This document shows positions 41,660-51,259 of a DNA stretch of 64,000 nucleotides, one piece after another. The translations under genes were made by a program, and so were the position numbers. The notes below the pieces were generated by a model. It had not been told where the DNA came from. It saw only the letters and a program-made list of their open reading frames with translations, and made no database searches. Positions within the stretch are counted from its first letter, which is position 1; each line of letters opens with the position of its first letter. The DNA is from Leminorella grimontii ATCC 33999 = DSM 5078. GTDB lineage: Bacteria; Pseudomonadota; Gammaproteobacteria; Enterobacterales; Enterobacteriaceae. The stretch is from the NCBI RefSeq assembly GCF_000439085.1, contig NZ_AUUA01000016.1:1-64000 (forward strand), read 5' to 3'.

Positions 41660-42597
41660 TTTGGTTCGTTGTCCTGATAGAGGCGTTTCAAAATGCCGTC
41701 AGCGCCTTGTGCAAGGAGCTCATCGGCCAGTTCGATCCCCATCTGCTGCGCATCGCTCACGGGGCCGCGTCGTTCGCCGCGAACGATGCGGCTGCCGTCC
41801 GGTTCGCCGACCAGCGCGCGCAGCCAAAGCGTGTCGCCCTCTAAAACGGCGTAGCTGCCGATTGGGACCTGGCAGCCGCCCTCGAGGCGGGCGTTCATGG
41901 CTCGTTCCGCCAGTACGCGTACGGCGGTTTCCTGATGATTTAACGGTGCCAGCAGCGCGCGCGTTTCGCTGTCATCAAGCCGACACTCGATGCCCACGGC
42001 CCCTTGGCCTACGGCGGGCAGCGACTCTTCCGGAGCCATATAGCTGCGAATTCGCTCTTCCAGATTCAGGCGTTTTAATCCGGCTGCGGCTAAAATAATG
42101 GCGTCGTAATCGCCGTTATCGAGTTTGCTCAGGCGGGTGCCCACGTTGCCGCGCAGATCGATAATGGTGAGATCCGGACGGCGGGCCCTCAGCTGGCACT
42201 GCCGGCGCAGGCTGGACGTTCCGACGATGCTTGCGGCGGGCAGCTCGTCCAGAGAATTAAAACGGTTGGAAACAAAGGCGTCGCGCGGGTCTTCACGCTC
42301 ACAAATAGTGACCAACCCCAACCCCTCGGGGAACGCGACCGGCACGTCTTTCATTGAGTGAACGGCGATATCGGCGCGTCCTTCCAGAAGTGCGGTTTCC
42401 AACTCTTTAACGAAAAGGCCTTTGCCGCCGACCTTCGCCAGAGGCGTATCGAGAATGATGTCGCCGCGCGTGACCATCGTGACCAGCTCAACGGTAAGTC
42501 CGGGGTGGCAGGCCAACAGGCGGTCGCGAACGTAATGGGCTTGCCAAAGGGCAAGGGGACTCTGGCGGGTAGCAATGCGGATCGTATTTTGAGACAT
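41656..42597 (-). CDS. hemC: Porphobilinogen deaminase (hydroxymethylbilane synthase)
   Basis: 313 residues. Polymerises four porphobilinogen units. The dipyrromethane cofactor cysteine is in [12 protein letters not shown] near residue 242. [14 protein letters not shown] at the N terminus and [16 protein letters not shown] are diagnostic. First gene of hemCDXY, divergent from cyaA. Confidence 0.97.
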   Translation of the reverse strand: MSQNTIRIATRQSPLALWQAHYVRDRLLACHPGLTVELVTMVTRGDIILDTPLAKVGGKGLFVKELETALLEGRADIAVHSMKDVPVAFPEGLGLVTICEREDPRDAFVSNRFNSLDELPAASIVGTSSLRRQCQLRARRPDLTIIDLRGNVGTRLSKLDNGDYDAIILAAAGLKRLNLEERIRSYMAPEESLPAVGQGAVGIECRLDDSETRALLAPLNHQETAVRVLAERAMNARLEGGCQVPIGSYAVLEGDTLWLRALVGEPDGSRIVRGERRGPVSDAQQMGIELADELLAQGADGILKRLYQDNEPK

Positions 42598-42948
42598 GGC
42601 TTATCGTTACCTTTTTTATTGTGCCGCCATTCTACCAGCTGGTGCGTAAAGTGTCAGCGCAATGGAAAGATTATCACGGCGGCGGCGGCAAATTATTTTC
42701 AGCGCTTTTCGCTGAAATATATAACATTTCAGTTATGGAACCGTCGTTAAAGAGGAATGCCGCCGTTTAATTTATGAACAATATCGTGCGATAGCGGTCT
42801 ACGTCGAGGGCAATATCTTTACGCCCTGAGCGCAAGGTGTTACATTGATCACGTTTCTGGTCATTCATTGAGCGAGTGATATTGCAGTCCGGAGCGGCAG
42901 CCAGAACGCGGTTCCATTATACCGTAGGAATGAATCAGGCAAATCGTC
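42598..42948. promoter_or_regulatory. hemC-cyaA divergent intergenic region with CRP site
   Basis: 351 bases without a gene. A CRP-type site TGTTACATTGATCACG at 42838-42853 corresponds to the site in the E. coli cyaA P2 promoter, where cAMP-CRP represses cyaA. The remainder would hold the hemC promoter and the cyaA leader; no other element is clear. Confidence 0.75.
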
Positions 42949-45507
42949 TTGCATCTTAATATCACTTTATTAAAGCAGCGTTTGGATACGTTAAATCAAC
43001 TGCGTATCGAACGTGCTATGGCGAATATGGGATCTGCGTTCCGGCAGGTCTATACTCTGCTGCCTGTTTTTCTACACTATCACCATCCCAGCATGCCCGG
43101 TTATCAGGGCGGGATCGTTCCCTACGGCATATGTTCCTACGCGCCGACTGACGTTCAGCGCCAGTATTTGCAAGAGTTTTGCAAATCTACCCCTATTTCT
43201 TTGTCGCCCAATAGCGGCGCCAATCTTCCCATTACCGGCGTTTATAGTATGGGAAGCACGTCCTCTTCCGGCCAAAGCCGCTTTTCCGATTTGGATATCT
43301 GGGTTTGTCACCAATCCTGGCTAAACGGCAACGAACGTACGATCCTTCAGGCAAAGTGCCTGCTGCTGGAACAGTGGGCCGCGTCGCTCGGCGTGGAAGT
43401 TAACTTTTTTCTGATTGACGAAAACCGCTTTCGTCAAAACCTGAGCGGCAAACTTGATGCAGAAGACTGCGGCTCGACGCTGCACATCCTTCTTTTGGAT
43501 GAGTTTTACCGCAGCGCCGTCAGGTTAGCCGGCAAGCCGCTCCTGTGGAACATGGTTCCTGGCGATCGGGAGATGAATTATGAAGAGTACGTCTCGGCGC
43601 TTTTTGCCGACGGTTCTTTAAAGCGCGATGAGTGGATAGATCTGGGCGGCCTGGGCGCGCTGTCGGCGGAAGAATACTTTGGCGCCAGCCTGTGGCAGCT
43701 GTATAAGAGCATCGACTCCCCCTATAAAGCCGTTTTGAAAACTCTGCTGCTGGAGGCCTATTCGTGGGAATATCCCCAGTCGCAGCTGCTGGCGCTGGAA
43801 ATTAAGCGCCGGCTGCATAACGGCGATCTGGACTCCTTCAGCCTCGATTCTTATTACATGATGCTGGAAAGAGTGACGACCTATCTGGTTGCCATCGGCG
43901 ATGATGCTCGATTGGATTTAGCGCGCCGCTGCTTCTATATGAAAGTCTGCGAACAGCTTTCCGTTCCGGCACAGAGCATACCGGAACAGGGCAACTGGCG
44001 GCGGGAAATATTACATCAGCTGGTTCGCGAGTGGGGCTGGAGCCACGAGCAAATTCAGGTATTGGACAATCGGGCCTGCTGGAAGATAGAGCGCGTGCGC
44101 GAAGCCAACAACGAGCTGCTTGACGCGCTGATGCAGAGCTATCGCAACCTTATTCGCTTTGCCCGCAGAAATAATCTGAGCGTCAGCGCCAGCCCGCAGG
44201 ATATCGGCGTATTGACCCGCAAGCTCTACGCGGCGTTTGAGGCGCTGCCGGGGAAAGTGACGCTGGTTAACCCGCAAATATCGCCGGACCTGTCCGAAAA
44301 AAATCTGACCTTTATTCAGGTGCCGGTCGATCGCGCCAACCGCGCGGGCTGGTATCTCTATAATCAGTCGCCGACGATTAATTCCATCATTGGGCATCAG
44401 CCGCTGGAATATAACCGCTATCTGAGCAAGCTGGTAGCCTGGAGCTATTTCAACGGCCTGTTGACGCCCGATACGCACATACACGTTAAAAACGGCCAGT
44501 GCTGCGACACGGATAAGCTGCAGGCGTTTGTGGCCGATATCGCCAAGCATTTCCCTCTGCGGGTTCCGGCGCCGACGCCCAAGGCGCTGTATAGCCCCTG
44601 TGAAATTCGGCATTTGGCGCTGATAGTCAATCTTGAAAACGACCCAACGGCCTCTTTGCTGCAAGAAAATACGCCATCGTTTGACCTCGGCAAGCTGGAC
44701 GTTCTCAGCTTCGGCAGCCAGGAGCAGTGCCTTATTGGCAGCGTTGACCTGCTGTATCGTAACTCGTGGAATGAGATCCGTACGCTGCACTTTAACAGCA
44801 GCCAGGCCGTCATTGAGGCGTTGAAAACTATTTTGGGTAAAATGCATCAGGACGCTGAACCGCCGGAGTCGGTGGACGTGTTCTGTTACAGCGAGCATCT
44901 GCGAGGACTGATTCAGACTCGGCTTCAGCAGCTGGTTTTAGAATGCATCAGCCTGCGGCTGTCAAGTACGCGTCAGGAATCAAACCGCTTTAAGGCAATT
45001 CGCGTCGCCGGTCAGACCTGGGGCCTGTTCTTCGAACGGCTTAGCGTTTCCGTTCAGCGGCTGGAAAACGCCGTGGAGTTTTACGGCGCGATTTCCAATA
45101 ACAAGCTCAACGGCATTTCGATGGAGCCGAAGTCTGAACACCAGCACCTGCCGGAGATTATCGACGGCTTTGCCAGCGAAGGCATCATTCAGTTTTTCTT
45201 TGAGGATACGGAGAAGGGCTTCAATATCTATATTCTTGACGAGCTTAACCGGGTGGAAGTTTATCTGAACTGTCAGGGCTGTATTGATGAACTGGTATGC
45301 GACGTCAGCCGCTTTTATGCCTCTTCTCACGAGCGCTTTACCTACGGCTCCGGCTCGGTGAACTTTAATCTGCCGCAGTTTTATCAAATCATTCGGGAAA
45401 ACGAGGTAGAAAAAGTTATTCCCTTCAACAGCAACTCTATTTCCCCTTTAAGCGCGCCGACGGTGCCGCTCACTAAGAAAGATATTTTGTTAAGCAATAC
45501 GTTCTAG
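42949..45507 (+). CDS. cyaA: Class I adenylate cyclase
   Basis: 852 residues, TTG start as in E. coli, where the weak start limits expression. Makes cAMP for CRP. The N-terminal catalytic half carries the nucleotidyltransferase-like motif [22 protein letters not shown] near residue 105; the C-terminal half is the glucose/PTS-responsive regulatory domain. The stop TAG overlaps the stop of the convergent retron reverse transcriptase. Confidence 0.97.
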   Translation: MHLNITLLKQRLDTLNQLRIERAMANMGSAFRQVYTLLPVFLHYHHPSMPGYQGGIVPYGICSYAPTDVQRQYLQEFCKSTPISLSPNSGANLPITGVYSMGSTSSSGQSRFSDLDIWVCHQSWLNGNERTILQAKCLLLEQWAASLGVEVNFFLIDENRFRQNLSGKLDAEDCGSTLHILLLDEFYRSAVRLAGKPLLWNMVPGDREMNYEEYVSALFADGSLKRDEWIDLGGLGALSAEEYFGASLWQLYKSIDSPYKAVLKTLLLEAYSWEYPQSQLLALEIKRRLHNGDLDSFSLDSYYMMLERVTTYLVAIGDDARLDLARRCFYMKVCEQLSVPAQSIPEQGNWRREILHQLVREWGWSHEQIQVLDNRACWKIERVREANNELLDALMQSYRNLIRFARRNNLSVSASPQDIGVLTRKLYAAFEALPGKVTLVNPQISPDLSEKNLTFIQVPVDRANRAGWYLYNQSPTINSIIGHQPLEYNRYLSKLVAWSYFNGLLTPDTHIHVKNGQCCDTDKLQAFVADIAKHFPLRVPAPTPKALYSPCEIRHLALIVNLENDPTASLLQENTPSFDLGKLDVLSFGSQEQCLIGSVDLLYRNSWNEIRTLHFNSSQAVIEALKTILGKMHQDAEPPESVDVFCYSEHLRGLIQTRLQQLVLECISLRLSSTRQESNRFKAIRVAGQTWGLFFERLSVSVQRLENAVEFYGAISNNKLNGISMEPKSEHQHLPEIIDGFASEGIIQFFFEDTEKGFNIYILDELNRVEVYLNCQGCIDELVCDVSRFYASSHERFTYGSGSVNFNLPQFYQIIRENEVEKVIPFNSNSISPLSAPTVPLTKKDILLSNTF

Positions 45508-46475
45508 GCCGACGCTGATTCTTCTTTCAATAATTGCCTGACAGCGCTGCGCGCGTTCTGAAACTCTGCATCGTCCGGGTTGATTTGCAGCAAATAGGCA
45601 ATTTTCCCCTGAAGCGACTGAAGGTAGCGCAGGCGCTGCTCCCGTGGGCTTTCCTGTGGGTTGAAATCACCGGTTTGCACAAGGTGTGACGCTACGCCGA
45701 ACCGCTGACAAAAGTAGACCTCTTGCCGAAGCTTTCGCCGGATATCGCGGGTAAGCTGCGGCTTTTGATTAACAACGATGCCGGTTACGGTTTGGCGCTG
45801 GTTCGCCGTTATCAGTCGGCTTTTACGAGCGTTAAGCGTAAAGCCCATGTCGTAGAGCAGGCCGCGAACCTTGTTTTTGACCTGCCGGGCGTCAAAATCG
45901 CCGGAAAAGGTCATGTCGTCGCAGTAGCGCGTATAAACAATATCTCGTTCTTGGCACCACAGGCCTATGACGTCGTCAAAGCGCTTCATGACAAGATTGG
46001 AAATAGTCGGCGAAGTAGGCGCCCCCTGCGGCAGAACGTCGCGATGGCAGCACAGGTGTGTCAGTAGCGTCACTACGGCAGCGGGCAGCTCCGTCTTTTT
46101 AAAAAGGCGATGGACGTGGAAGAACGTGATGCTGTCAAAAAAGTTTTCTATATCGAGCTTTAAGACGTTGCTCTGCGCAACGTGAGGACTGGCGTTGTCT
46201 AACGTCGAGCATTTCTCTCGATAGGCGGTGGCGAAAGGAGACAGGGGAAAGAGAGAAAGCACGTTGCGAAGGATGTTTCTCTGCACGGATTTTAGCAAAA
46301 TATCGGGCGCATACAGCGTGCGCAGGCCGCCGCTGCGCTTGGTCAATACGATCTTTCGATAGTGGCGATCGCTGCGGTTGCTGAGAGCGTAAAGGCATTG
46401 GATTTCTTTGTCGGCGGGACAAGCGGTTTTGCCGGTTAATTCCAACGCTATCAGACAGGCCCTGGCTGCGTCCAA
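45504..46475 (-). CDS. Retron reverse transcriptase
   Basis: 323 residues. Synthesises multicopy single-stranded DNA from the retron RNA encoded just upstream. Motifs in order: retron-specific NAxxH (N94-H98), LDIENFF with catalytic D108, PQGAPTSP (149-156), YCDD (184-187, where most retrons have YADD), and VTG (230-232), typical of retron enzymes. Start is TTG at 46475 behind AAGGAG (46482-46487); no ATG in frame gives the N terminus. No additional effector domain is fused. It occupies the cyaA-cyaY gap, which is short in E. coli, so it is an inserted element. Retrons with known function defend against phages together with an effector. Confidence 0.93.
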   Translation of the reverse strand: MDAARACLIALELTGKTACPADKEIQCLYALSNRSDRHYRKIVLTKRSGGLRTLYAPDILLKSVQRNILRNVLSLFPLSPFATAYREKCSTLDNASPHVAQSNVLKLDIENFFDSITFFHVHRLFKKTELPAAVVTLLTHLCCHRDVLPQGAPTSPTISNLVMKRFDDVIGLWCQERDIVYTRYCDDMTFSGDFDARQVKNKVRGLLYDMGFTLNARKSRLITANQRQTVTGIVVNQKPQLTRDIRRKLRQEVYFCQRFGVASHLVQTGDFNPQESPREQRLRYLQSLQGKIAYLLQINPDDAEFQNARSAVRQLLKEESASA

Positions 46476-46504
46476 TGAGTGCTCCTTGCTGCATCGGTGG
46501 TTAA

Positions 46505-46701
46505 AGGCGCCTGCGGCGGCAATACGATAAGCGATCCCTAAGGCGTGGAAACGTACCTAGCGCGTAAGCGCGTCGCACGCAAAGCGTGCTGATGTACTTT
46601 GACGCGGCTTAGGGTATATGGGCCAAGCTGCTTGCGTAAAGTCGGCGATTCGCCGACCCGTTCAAACGAGAACGTCTGAAAACGCTATTGCTACCGCAGG
46701 C
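46505..46701 (-). ncRNA. Retron msr-msd RNA
   Basis: About 197 bases. a1 (46686-46701, read GCCTGCGGTAGCAATA) pairs with a2 (46509-46524) over 16 bases: 14 Watson-Crick pairs, one GU and one mismatch. The predicted branch guanosine is at 46685 in the context AATAGC. The msr part has hairpins at 46661-46680 (8 bp), 46641-46657 (7 bp, 3-base loop) and 46624-46634. The msd forms a long imperfect hairpin closed by CCCTAAG/CTTAGGG (46608-46614 with 46536-46542), with inner hairpins at 46575-46589 and 46561-46572. The predicted DNA is roughly 80-95 nt. Confidence 0.88.
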
Positions 46702-46707
46702 AAAAAA

Positions 46708-46716
46708 ATCATAACA
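46708..46716 (-). promoter_or_regulatory. Candidate retron promoter (extended -10)
   Basis: On the minus strand TGTTATGAT is a full extended -10 element. Transcription starting seven bases on would begin at 46701, exactly the first base of a1. No good -35 is seen, as is common with extended -10 promoters. Confidence 0.65.
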
Positions 46717-46746
46717 CCGTGCAGCCGCCGATGGCTATTGAGGATT

Positions 46747-47070
46747 TTATTCCGCCAGCTCTACCGGCTCTCCCGCCTGCTCCGTCGCGGCTTCTGACAG
46801 CACAACGAAGAATGACCTGCCGCTGCGGTCGCACAGCCATTGGCCGTCACGGTAGTCGAAATGGTAGCCGCCGCCCTTGGCCGCCAGCCAAACTTGATGC
46901 ATAGCTTCCTGTTTATTAATGATAATTTTGCTGCCATTATCAAAAGACAGTGACATCACCCCGCCGTTGATTTCATAATCAATGTCGGCGTCACCGTCAA
47001 AATTATCGAGGGATTCTTCAACGTGATGAAAAAGCGTGTCGGCCAGTCGATGAAACTCGGTGTCGTTCAT
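46747..47070 (-). CDS. cyaY: Frataxin homologue CyaY
   Basis: 107 residues, like E. coli CyaY (106). Iron-binding regulator of IscS-dependent iron-sulfur cluster assembly. The acidic first helix ([22 protein letters not shown]), DIDYEING and the [16 protein letters not shown] core are conserved. It is convergent with cyaA, separated from it by the retron, and divergent from lptM. Confidence 0.96.
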   Translation of the reverse strand: MNDTEFHRLADTLFHHVEESLDNFDGDADIDYEINGGVMSLSFDNGSKIIINKQEAMHQVWLAAKGGGYHFDYRDGQWLCDRSGRSFFVVLSEAATEQAGEPVELAE

Positions 47071-47160
47071 AATCAGAATTCCTATTGCTTTTCGTGATCC
47101 AGCTGCGATTATAGAGGGCTAGACAAAATGAATCATAGGCCTATTTACGTGAATAGATGC

Positions 47161-47340
47161 ATGAATAAAACTTTACGCTGCTCACTCGTTGTTATAGCAA
47201 CCCTCTGGCTTAGCGGCTGCGGCCTTAAGGGGCCTCTCTACATGCCGCCGGATGAGCCGACTCAGGATGTTACCGTACCGGATCAGGGCGTCTCCCAAGC
47301 GGTGAGCGAGGGTGGTTCCAGTATGAACGCATCGCAGTAA
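47161..47340 (+). CDS. lptM: LPS assembly lipoprotein LptM (YifL)
   Basis: 59 residues from the ATG at 47161: a signal peptide with lipobox LSGC (Cys20) followed by GLKGPLYMPP, the invariant motif of LptM, which helps LptD fold and oxidise. An in-frame ATG at 47128 would lengthen the signal by 11 residues and has a distant GAGGG; the shorter form fits the family better. Confidence 0.92.
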   Translation: MNKTLRCSLVVIATLWLSGCGLKGPLYMPPDEPTQDVTVPDQGVSQAVSEGGSSMNASQ

Positions 47341-47453
47341 CAAACCTGCATTTTTAAGGATAGCCGAGGCGACACCGTCCGGAAATCGAGTTATAGAAGA
47401 TGGGACGGCTATTATAGTTATGCCCGCAATAAAATAAGGTCAGGTGAACTTAT

Positions 47454-48704
47454 ATGGACTACTTCAATTACAAAGACGGGCAGCTGTTTGCAGAAGACGT
47501 GTCGGTCGCTTCACTTGCAGAGCGTTTCGGAACGCCGCTTTACGTTTACTCCCGAGCCACCATCGAGCGGCACTGGCGCGCGTTCGATGATGCGCTGGCC
47601 GGGCATCCTCACCTTATTTGTTATGCGATTAAGGCTAACAGCAACCTGGCTTTTTTAAACCTGCTGGCGCGTATGGGGTCCGGTTTCGACATTGTGTCTC
47701 AGGGCGAGCTTGAGCGCGTTCTTGCCGCCGGCGGTTCCCCGGATAAGGTGGTGTTTTCCGGCGTGGCGAAATCCGTCGTAGAAATTCGCCGGGCGCTGGA
47801 GGTAGGGATCCGCTGTTTTAACGTTGAGTCCGTGCCGGAGCTGCACCGCATTAATCAGGTTGCCGGAGACATGGGCTTCAAGGCGCCGATCTCTTTGCGC
47901 ATTAACCCGGACGTTGACGCTAAAACGCACCCTTATATTTCTACCGGACTGAAAGAAAATAAGTTCGGCATCAGCTATCAAACGGCGCGAGAAGTCTATC
48001 GGCTGGCTAACAGCATGGCGAACATCGAGATCCGCGGCGTCGACTGTCATATCGGCTCACAGCTGACGGAGCTTTCGCCGTTCCTCGATGCCGCCGATCG
48101 GCTGCTGCTGCTGTTAGACCAGTTGGAAGAGGACGGCATTCATATTCACCATCTGGATCTGGGCGGTGGATTGGGCGTTCGTTACGATGACGAAACGCCG
48201 CCAGAGCCGAAGGAGTACGCCTCGGCCCTGCTGGCCAAGCTTAAAGGGCGGGAAAATTTGGAGCTTTGCTTCGAGCCCGGTCGAGCGATTGCGGCCAACG
48301 CCGGCATAATGGTGACAACGGTGGAATATCTGAAAACCCAAGATGACCACCATTTCGCCATCGTTGACGCCGGCATGAACGACCTGATCCGCCCGGCGCT
48401 GTACGAAGCGTGGATGAAGATTATTCCCGCGCTAGAACATCCGCAGGGGCATCGCCAGAGCTATGACGTTGTCGGCCCGGTGTGTGAAACCGGCGATTTT
48501 CTCGGTAAAAAGCGCGACTTGACGCTCAATGAGGGCGATCTGCTGGTGGTCAGGAGCGCGGGCGCCTATGGTTTTACCATGAGCTCTAACTATAACACCC
48601 GCTGTCGCCCCGCGGAGGTCATGGTTGACGGCAATCAGGCGCATTTGGTTCGTGAGCGTGAGCGCTTTGAGGACCTGTGGCGCGGCGAACGTTTGTTAAA
48701 ATAG
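47454..48704 (+). CDS. lysA: Diaminopimelate decarboxylase
   Basis: 416 residues, PLP-dependent fold III enzyme forming lysine from meso-diaminopimelate. The PLP lysine is K60 in CYAIKANSN; the phosphate loop region DLGGGLGVRY and CETGDFLG with the active-site Cys are present. It lies between lptM and dapF, as in Pseudomonas and Vibrio-type genomes; in E. coli lysA is far away, next to its regulator lysR. No lysR is present here. Confidence 0.96.
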   Translation: MDYFNYKDGQLFAEDVSVASLAERFGTPLYVYSRATIERHWRAFDDALAGHPHLICYAIKANSNLAFLNLLARMGSGFDIVSQGELERVLAAGGSPDKVVFSGVAKSVVEIRRALEVGIRCFNVESVPELHRINQVAGDMGFKAPISLRINPDVDAKTHPYISTGLKENKFGISYQTAREVYRLANSMANIEIRGVDCHIGSQLTELSPFLDAADRLLLLLDQLEEDGIHIHHLDLGGGLGVRYDDETPPEPKEYASALLAKLKGRENLELCFEPGRAIAANAGIMVTTVEYLKTQDDHHFAIVDAGMNDLIRPALYEAWMKIIPALEHPQGHRQSYDVVGPVCETGDFLGKKRDLTLNEGDLLVVRSAGAYGFTMSSNYNTRCRPAEVMVDGNQAHLVRERERFEDLWRGERLLK

Positions 48705-48711
48705 ACGATTG

Positions 48712-48738
48712 GGCGAAGCCTGGGTTTAGGGCTTCGCC
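48712..48738 (+). other. Hairpin between lysA and dapF
   Basis: GGCGAAGCC at 48712-48720 pairs with GGCTTCGCC at 48730-48738 (9 bp) without a T run. Likely an mRNA-stability element rather than a terminator. Confidence 0.55.
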
Positions 48739-48807
48739 GATATTCGCGGCCCGAATAAAACTTTAGCGACGGCGGCCCAGTGCCGGTCGTCATCAGTGGG
48801 GTAACAG

Positions 48808-49632
48808 ATGCAATTCTCCAAAATGCACGGTTTGGGTAACGACTTTATGGTGGTCGACGCCGTCACCCAAAACGTCTATTTTTCGCCGGAGCTGATTCGA
48901 CGCCTGGCGGACCGCCACTACGGCGTGGGGTTCGATCAGCTTTTAGTCGTCGAGGCGCCTTACGACCCCGATCTGGACTTCCACTATCGAATTTTTAACG
49001 CAGACGGCAGTGAAGTCGCGCAGTGCGGCAACGGCGCGCGCTGCTTTGCCCGCTTTGTTCGCCTTAAGGGGCTGACCAATAAACGCGAGATCCGCGTGAG
49101 CACGCAAAACGGCCGCATGACGCTGACCGTCGGTGAAGACGACCTGGTCACGGTCAATATGGGTATCCCCAACTTCGAGCCCGGCGAGATCCCGTTTCGC
49201 GCTGCAAAAATGGAAAAAACCTACATTCTGCGCGCTGACGAGCGTACCGTACTGTGCGGTGCGGTATCGATGGGCAATCCTCACTGCGTTTTGCAGGTAG
49301 ATGACGTAACTACCGCTGACGTAGAAACGCTGGGGCCGCTGTTGGAAAATCATGAGCGCTTTCCTGAGCGGGCTAACGTCGGCTTTATGCAGGTGCTCCA
49401 TCGCGGCAGTATCCGCCTGCGGGTATACGAACGCGGCGCGGGGGAAACGCAGGCCTGCGGCAGCGGCGCCTGCGCGGCGGTGGCCGTCGGCATAATTCAG
49501 GGCGTGTTGGACAATAAGGTTAACGTAGCCCTGCCGGGGGGCGAGCTGCAAATAAGCTGGAAGGGGCCGGGAAACCCGCTGTTTATGGTTGGGCCGGCGA
49601 CACATGTTTATGATGGATTTATTCATTTATGA
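48808..49632 (+). CDS. dapF: Diaminopimelate epimerase
   Basis: 274 residues. Interconverts LL- and meso-diaminopimelate for lysine and peptidoglycan. The two catalytic cysteines are visible: C73 in [10 protein letters not shown] and the later one in [10 protein letters not shown]. Overlaps the DUF484 gene by four bases. Confidence 0.97.
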   Translation: MQFSKMHGLGNDFMVVDAVTQNVYFSPELIRRLADRHYGVGFDQLLVVEAPYDPDLDFHYRIFNADGSEVAQCGNGARCFARFVRLKGLTNKREIRVSTQNGRMTLTVGEDDLVTVNMGIPNFEPGEIPFRAAKMEKTYILRADERTVLCGAVSMGNPHCVLQVDDVTTADVETLGPLLENHERFPERANVGFMQVLHRGSIRLRVYERGAGETQACGSGACAAVAVGIIQGVLDNKVNVALPGGELQISWKGPGNPLFMVGPATHVYDGFIHL

Positions 49633-50336
49633 GCGAGCGGGCTGAAGGCGGAGCAACGATTGGCGTAGAGTTAACCGATGAACAGGTTAGTCAGTTTCTG
49701 CTGAATAACCCTGACTTCTTCATTCGAAACGCGCGTCAGGTTGAACAAATGCGCGTTCCTCATCCCGTCAGAGACAGCGTCTCGCTGGTTGAGTGGCAAC
49801 TGGGGCGACAGAGGCACCACATTCAACAGCTGGAAGAAGAGATTACTCTGCTGATGGAGCAGGCGTCTGCTAATGAAGCGCTGTTCAATCGGCTGATTAA
49901 CCTTCAGTGCGATCTGGTGCAGTCCGATAGCCTACAGGACCTGCTGAACCGCCTGCAAAAGTGGGCGAAATCGCTTGGCCTGGTGGGCGTAGCGCTGCGC
50001 CTGTTCAGTGAAAAATGGCGTCTCGATGCGCCCTCCGACTTTACCCATTTAGCCCTGCCTCGCCAGTCTTTCGAACCGCTGCGCATTCAGCGTTTCGGGC
50101 AGTCTAATCAGTATTTGGGGCCTCTTAATGGCCCTGAGATTTTGCTGCTGATGCCGGAAGCCAAAATGGTGGGGTCGGTTGCCATTTCCATGCTGGGCAA
50201 GCGCGGCGACATGGGTATGGTGATTTTTATCAGCCGCGATCCCCAACATTATCAACAGGGCATGGGAACGTTGCTGTTGGAAAACCTGAGCCTGCTGCTG
50301 CCCGGCCTGCTGGCGCACTGGATTGAGCAGAAATGA
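49629..50336 (+). CDS. yigA: DUF484 family protein (YigA)
   Basis: 235 residues. An N-terminal helical region with [12 protein letters not shown], then a coiled coil (about 55-85), then a GAF-like domain. Function is not established; its fixed place between dapF and xerC across gammaproteobacteria suggests a link to these neighbours. Overlaps dapF and xerC by four bases each. Confidence 0.93.
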   Translation: MSERAEGGATIGVELTDEQVSQFLLNNPDFFIRNARQVEQMRVPHPVRDSVSLVEWQLGRQRHHIQQLEEEITLLMEQASANEALFNRLINLQCDLVQSDSLQDLLNRLQKWAKSLGLVGVALRLFSEKWRLDAPSDFTHLALPRQSFEPLRIQRFGQSNQYLGPLNGPEILLLMPEAKMVGSVAISMLGKRGDMGMVIFISRDPQHYQQGMGTLLLENLSLLLPGLLAHWIEQK

Positions 50337-51259
50337 CCGGCGGCGATGAACGCTCCCTGCCTGCCGCTTTGCAAGAGCCGGTTGACGGCTTTTTGCGCTA
50401 CCTCCGCGTTGAAAGACGGCTAAGCCCCCATACGCTATCGAGCTATCACCGCCAGCTTCAGGCCGTTATGGCGCTGATGGCGGACGCTAATATCACCGAA
50501 TGGGCGAAGCTCGATGCGGCCGGCGTGCGTTCTCTGGTAACGCGCAGCAAGCGAGCAGGCCTGGAGTCAGCCAGCCTGGCGCTGCGACTGTCGGCGCTTA
50601 GACGCTGCCTGGACTGGATGGTCGGTCGTGGCGATTTGAACGCTAACCCGGCAAAGGGGATTTCTGCGCCGCGGCAAGGGCGCCACCTGCCGAAGAATAT
50701 GGACGTCGATGAGGTTAGCAGCCTGCTGGAGATTAACCTAAACGATCCGCTGTCCGTTCGCGACCGGGCCATGCTGGAGCTGATGTACAGCGGCGGCCTG
50801 CGCCTGTCCGAACTGGTTGGTCTCGACTGCCGCGACGTCAATCTTGACGCCGGCGAGCTGCGGGTGTTGGGTAAAGGCAGCAAGGAACGCAAGTTGCCGA
50901 TTGGCAGAATGGCCCTTGAATGGCTGAACCGCTGGCTGCCGATGCGCGAGTTTTACGAACCGCAGGACGACGCGCTGTTTTTATCCAAGTTGGGACGTCG
51001 GATTTCGGCGCGCAATGTAGAAAAACGCTTCGCGCAGTGGGGCGTTAAGCAGGGTGTGAGCAGCCACGTGCATCCCCACAAGCTTCGTCACTCTTTCGCC
51101 ACCCATATGCTGGAATCCAGCGGCGATCTGCGCGCCGTTCAGGAACTGCTTGGCCACGCCAGCCTGTCCACTACGCAAATTTATACGCATTTGGATTTCC
51201 AGCACTTAAGTTCTGTGTATGATGCTGCTCATCCGAGAGCGAAAAGGGGGAAATCCTGA
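50333..51259 (+). CDS. xerC: Tyrosine recombinase XerC
   Basis: 308 residues. With XerD resolves chromosome dimers at dif. The N-terminal SAM-like core-binding domain (about 15-105) precedes the catalytic domain with [25 protein letters not shown] and the nucleophile in TTQIYTH, giving the complete R-K-H-R-H-Y set. It is not associated with an integrated element here; it is the housekeeping gene. Confidence 0.97.
   Translation: MTGGDERSLPAALQEPVDGFLRYLRVERRLSPHTLSSYHRQLQAVMALMADANITEWAKLDAAGVRSLVTRSKRAGLESASLALRLSALRRCLDWMVGRGDLNANPAKGISAPRQGRHLPKNMDVDEVSSLLEINLNDPLSVRDRAMLELMYSGGLRLSELVGLDCRDVNLDAGELRVLGKGSKERKLPIGRMALEWLNRWLPMREFYEPQDDALFLSKLGRRISARNVEKRFAQWGVKQGVSSHVHPHKLRHSFATHMLESSGDLRAVQELLGHASLSTTQIYTHLDFQHLSSVYDAAHPRAKRGKS

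Noticed and set aside
44011-44898. 295-codon minus-strand ORF inside cyaA
   Set aside because: Antisense shadow of a conserved gene; no recognisable domain and basic/glutamine-rich composition typical of such shadows.
46135-46494. 119-codon minus-strand ORF overlapping the RT start with an ATG at 46494
   Set aside because: It is in another frame within the reverse transcriptase, and its ATG lacks a ribosome binding site, while the AAGGAG is correctly spaced for the RT TTG.
50333-51259. XerC as a possible phage or island integrase
   Set aside because: Complete synteny with dapF-yigA-xerC-yigB-uvrD and length identify it as the housekeeping recombinase; no attachment site or cargo is adjacent.
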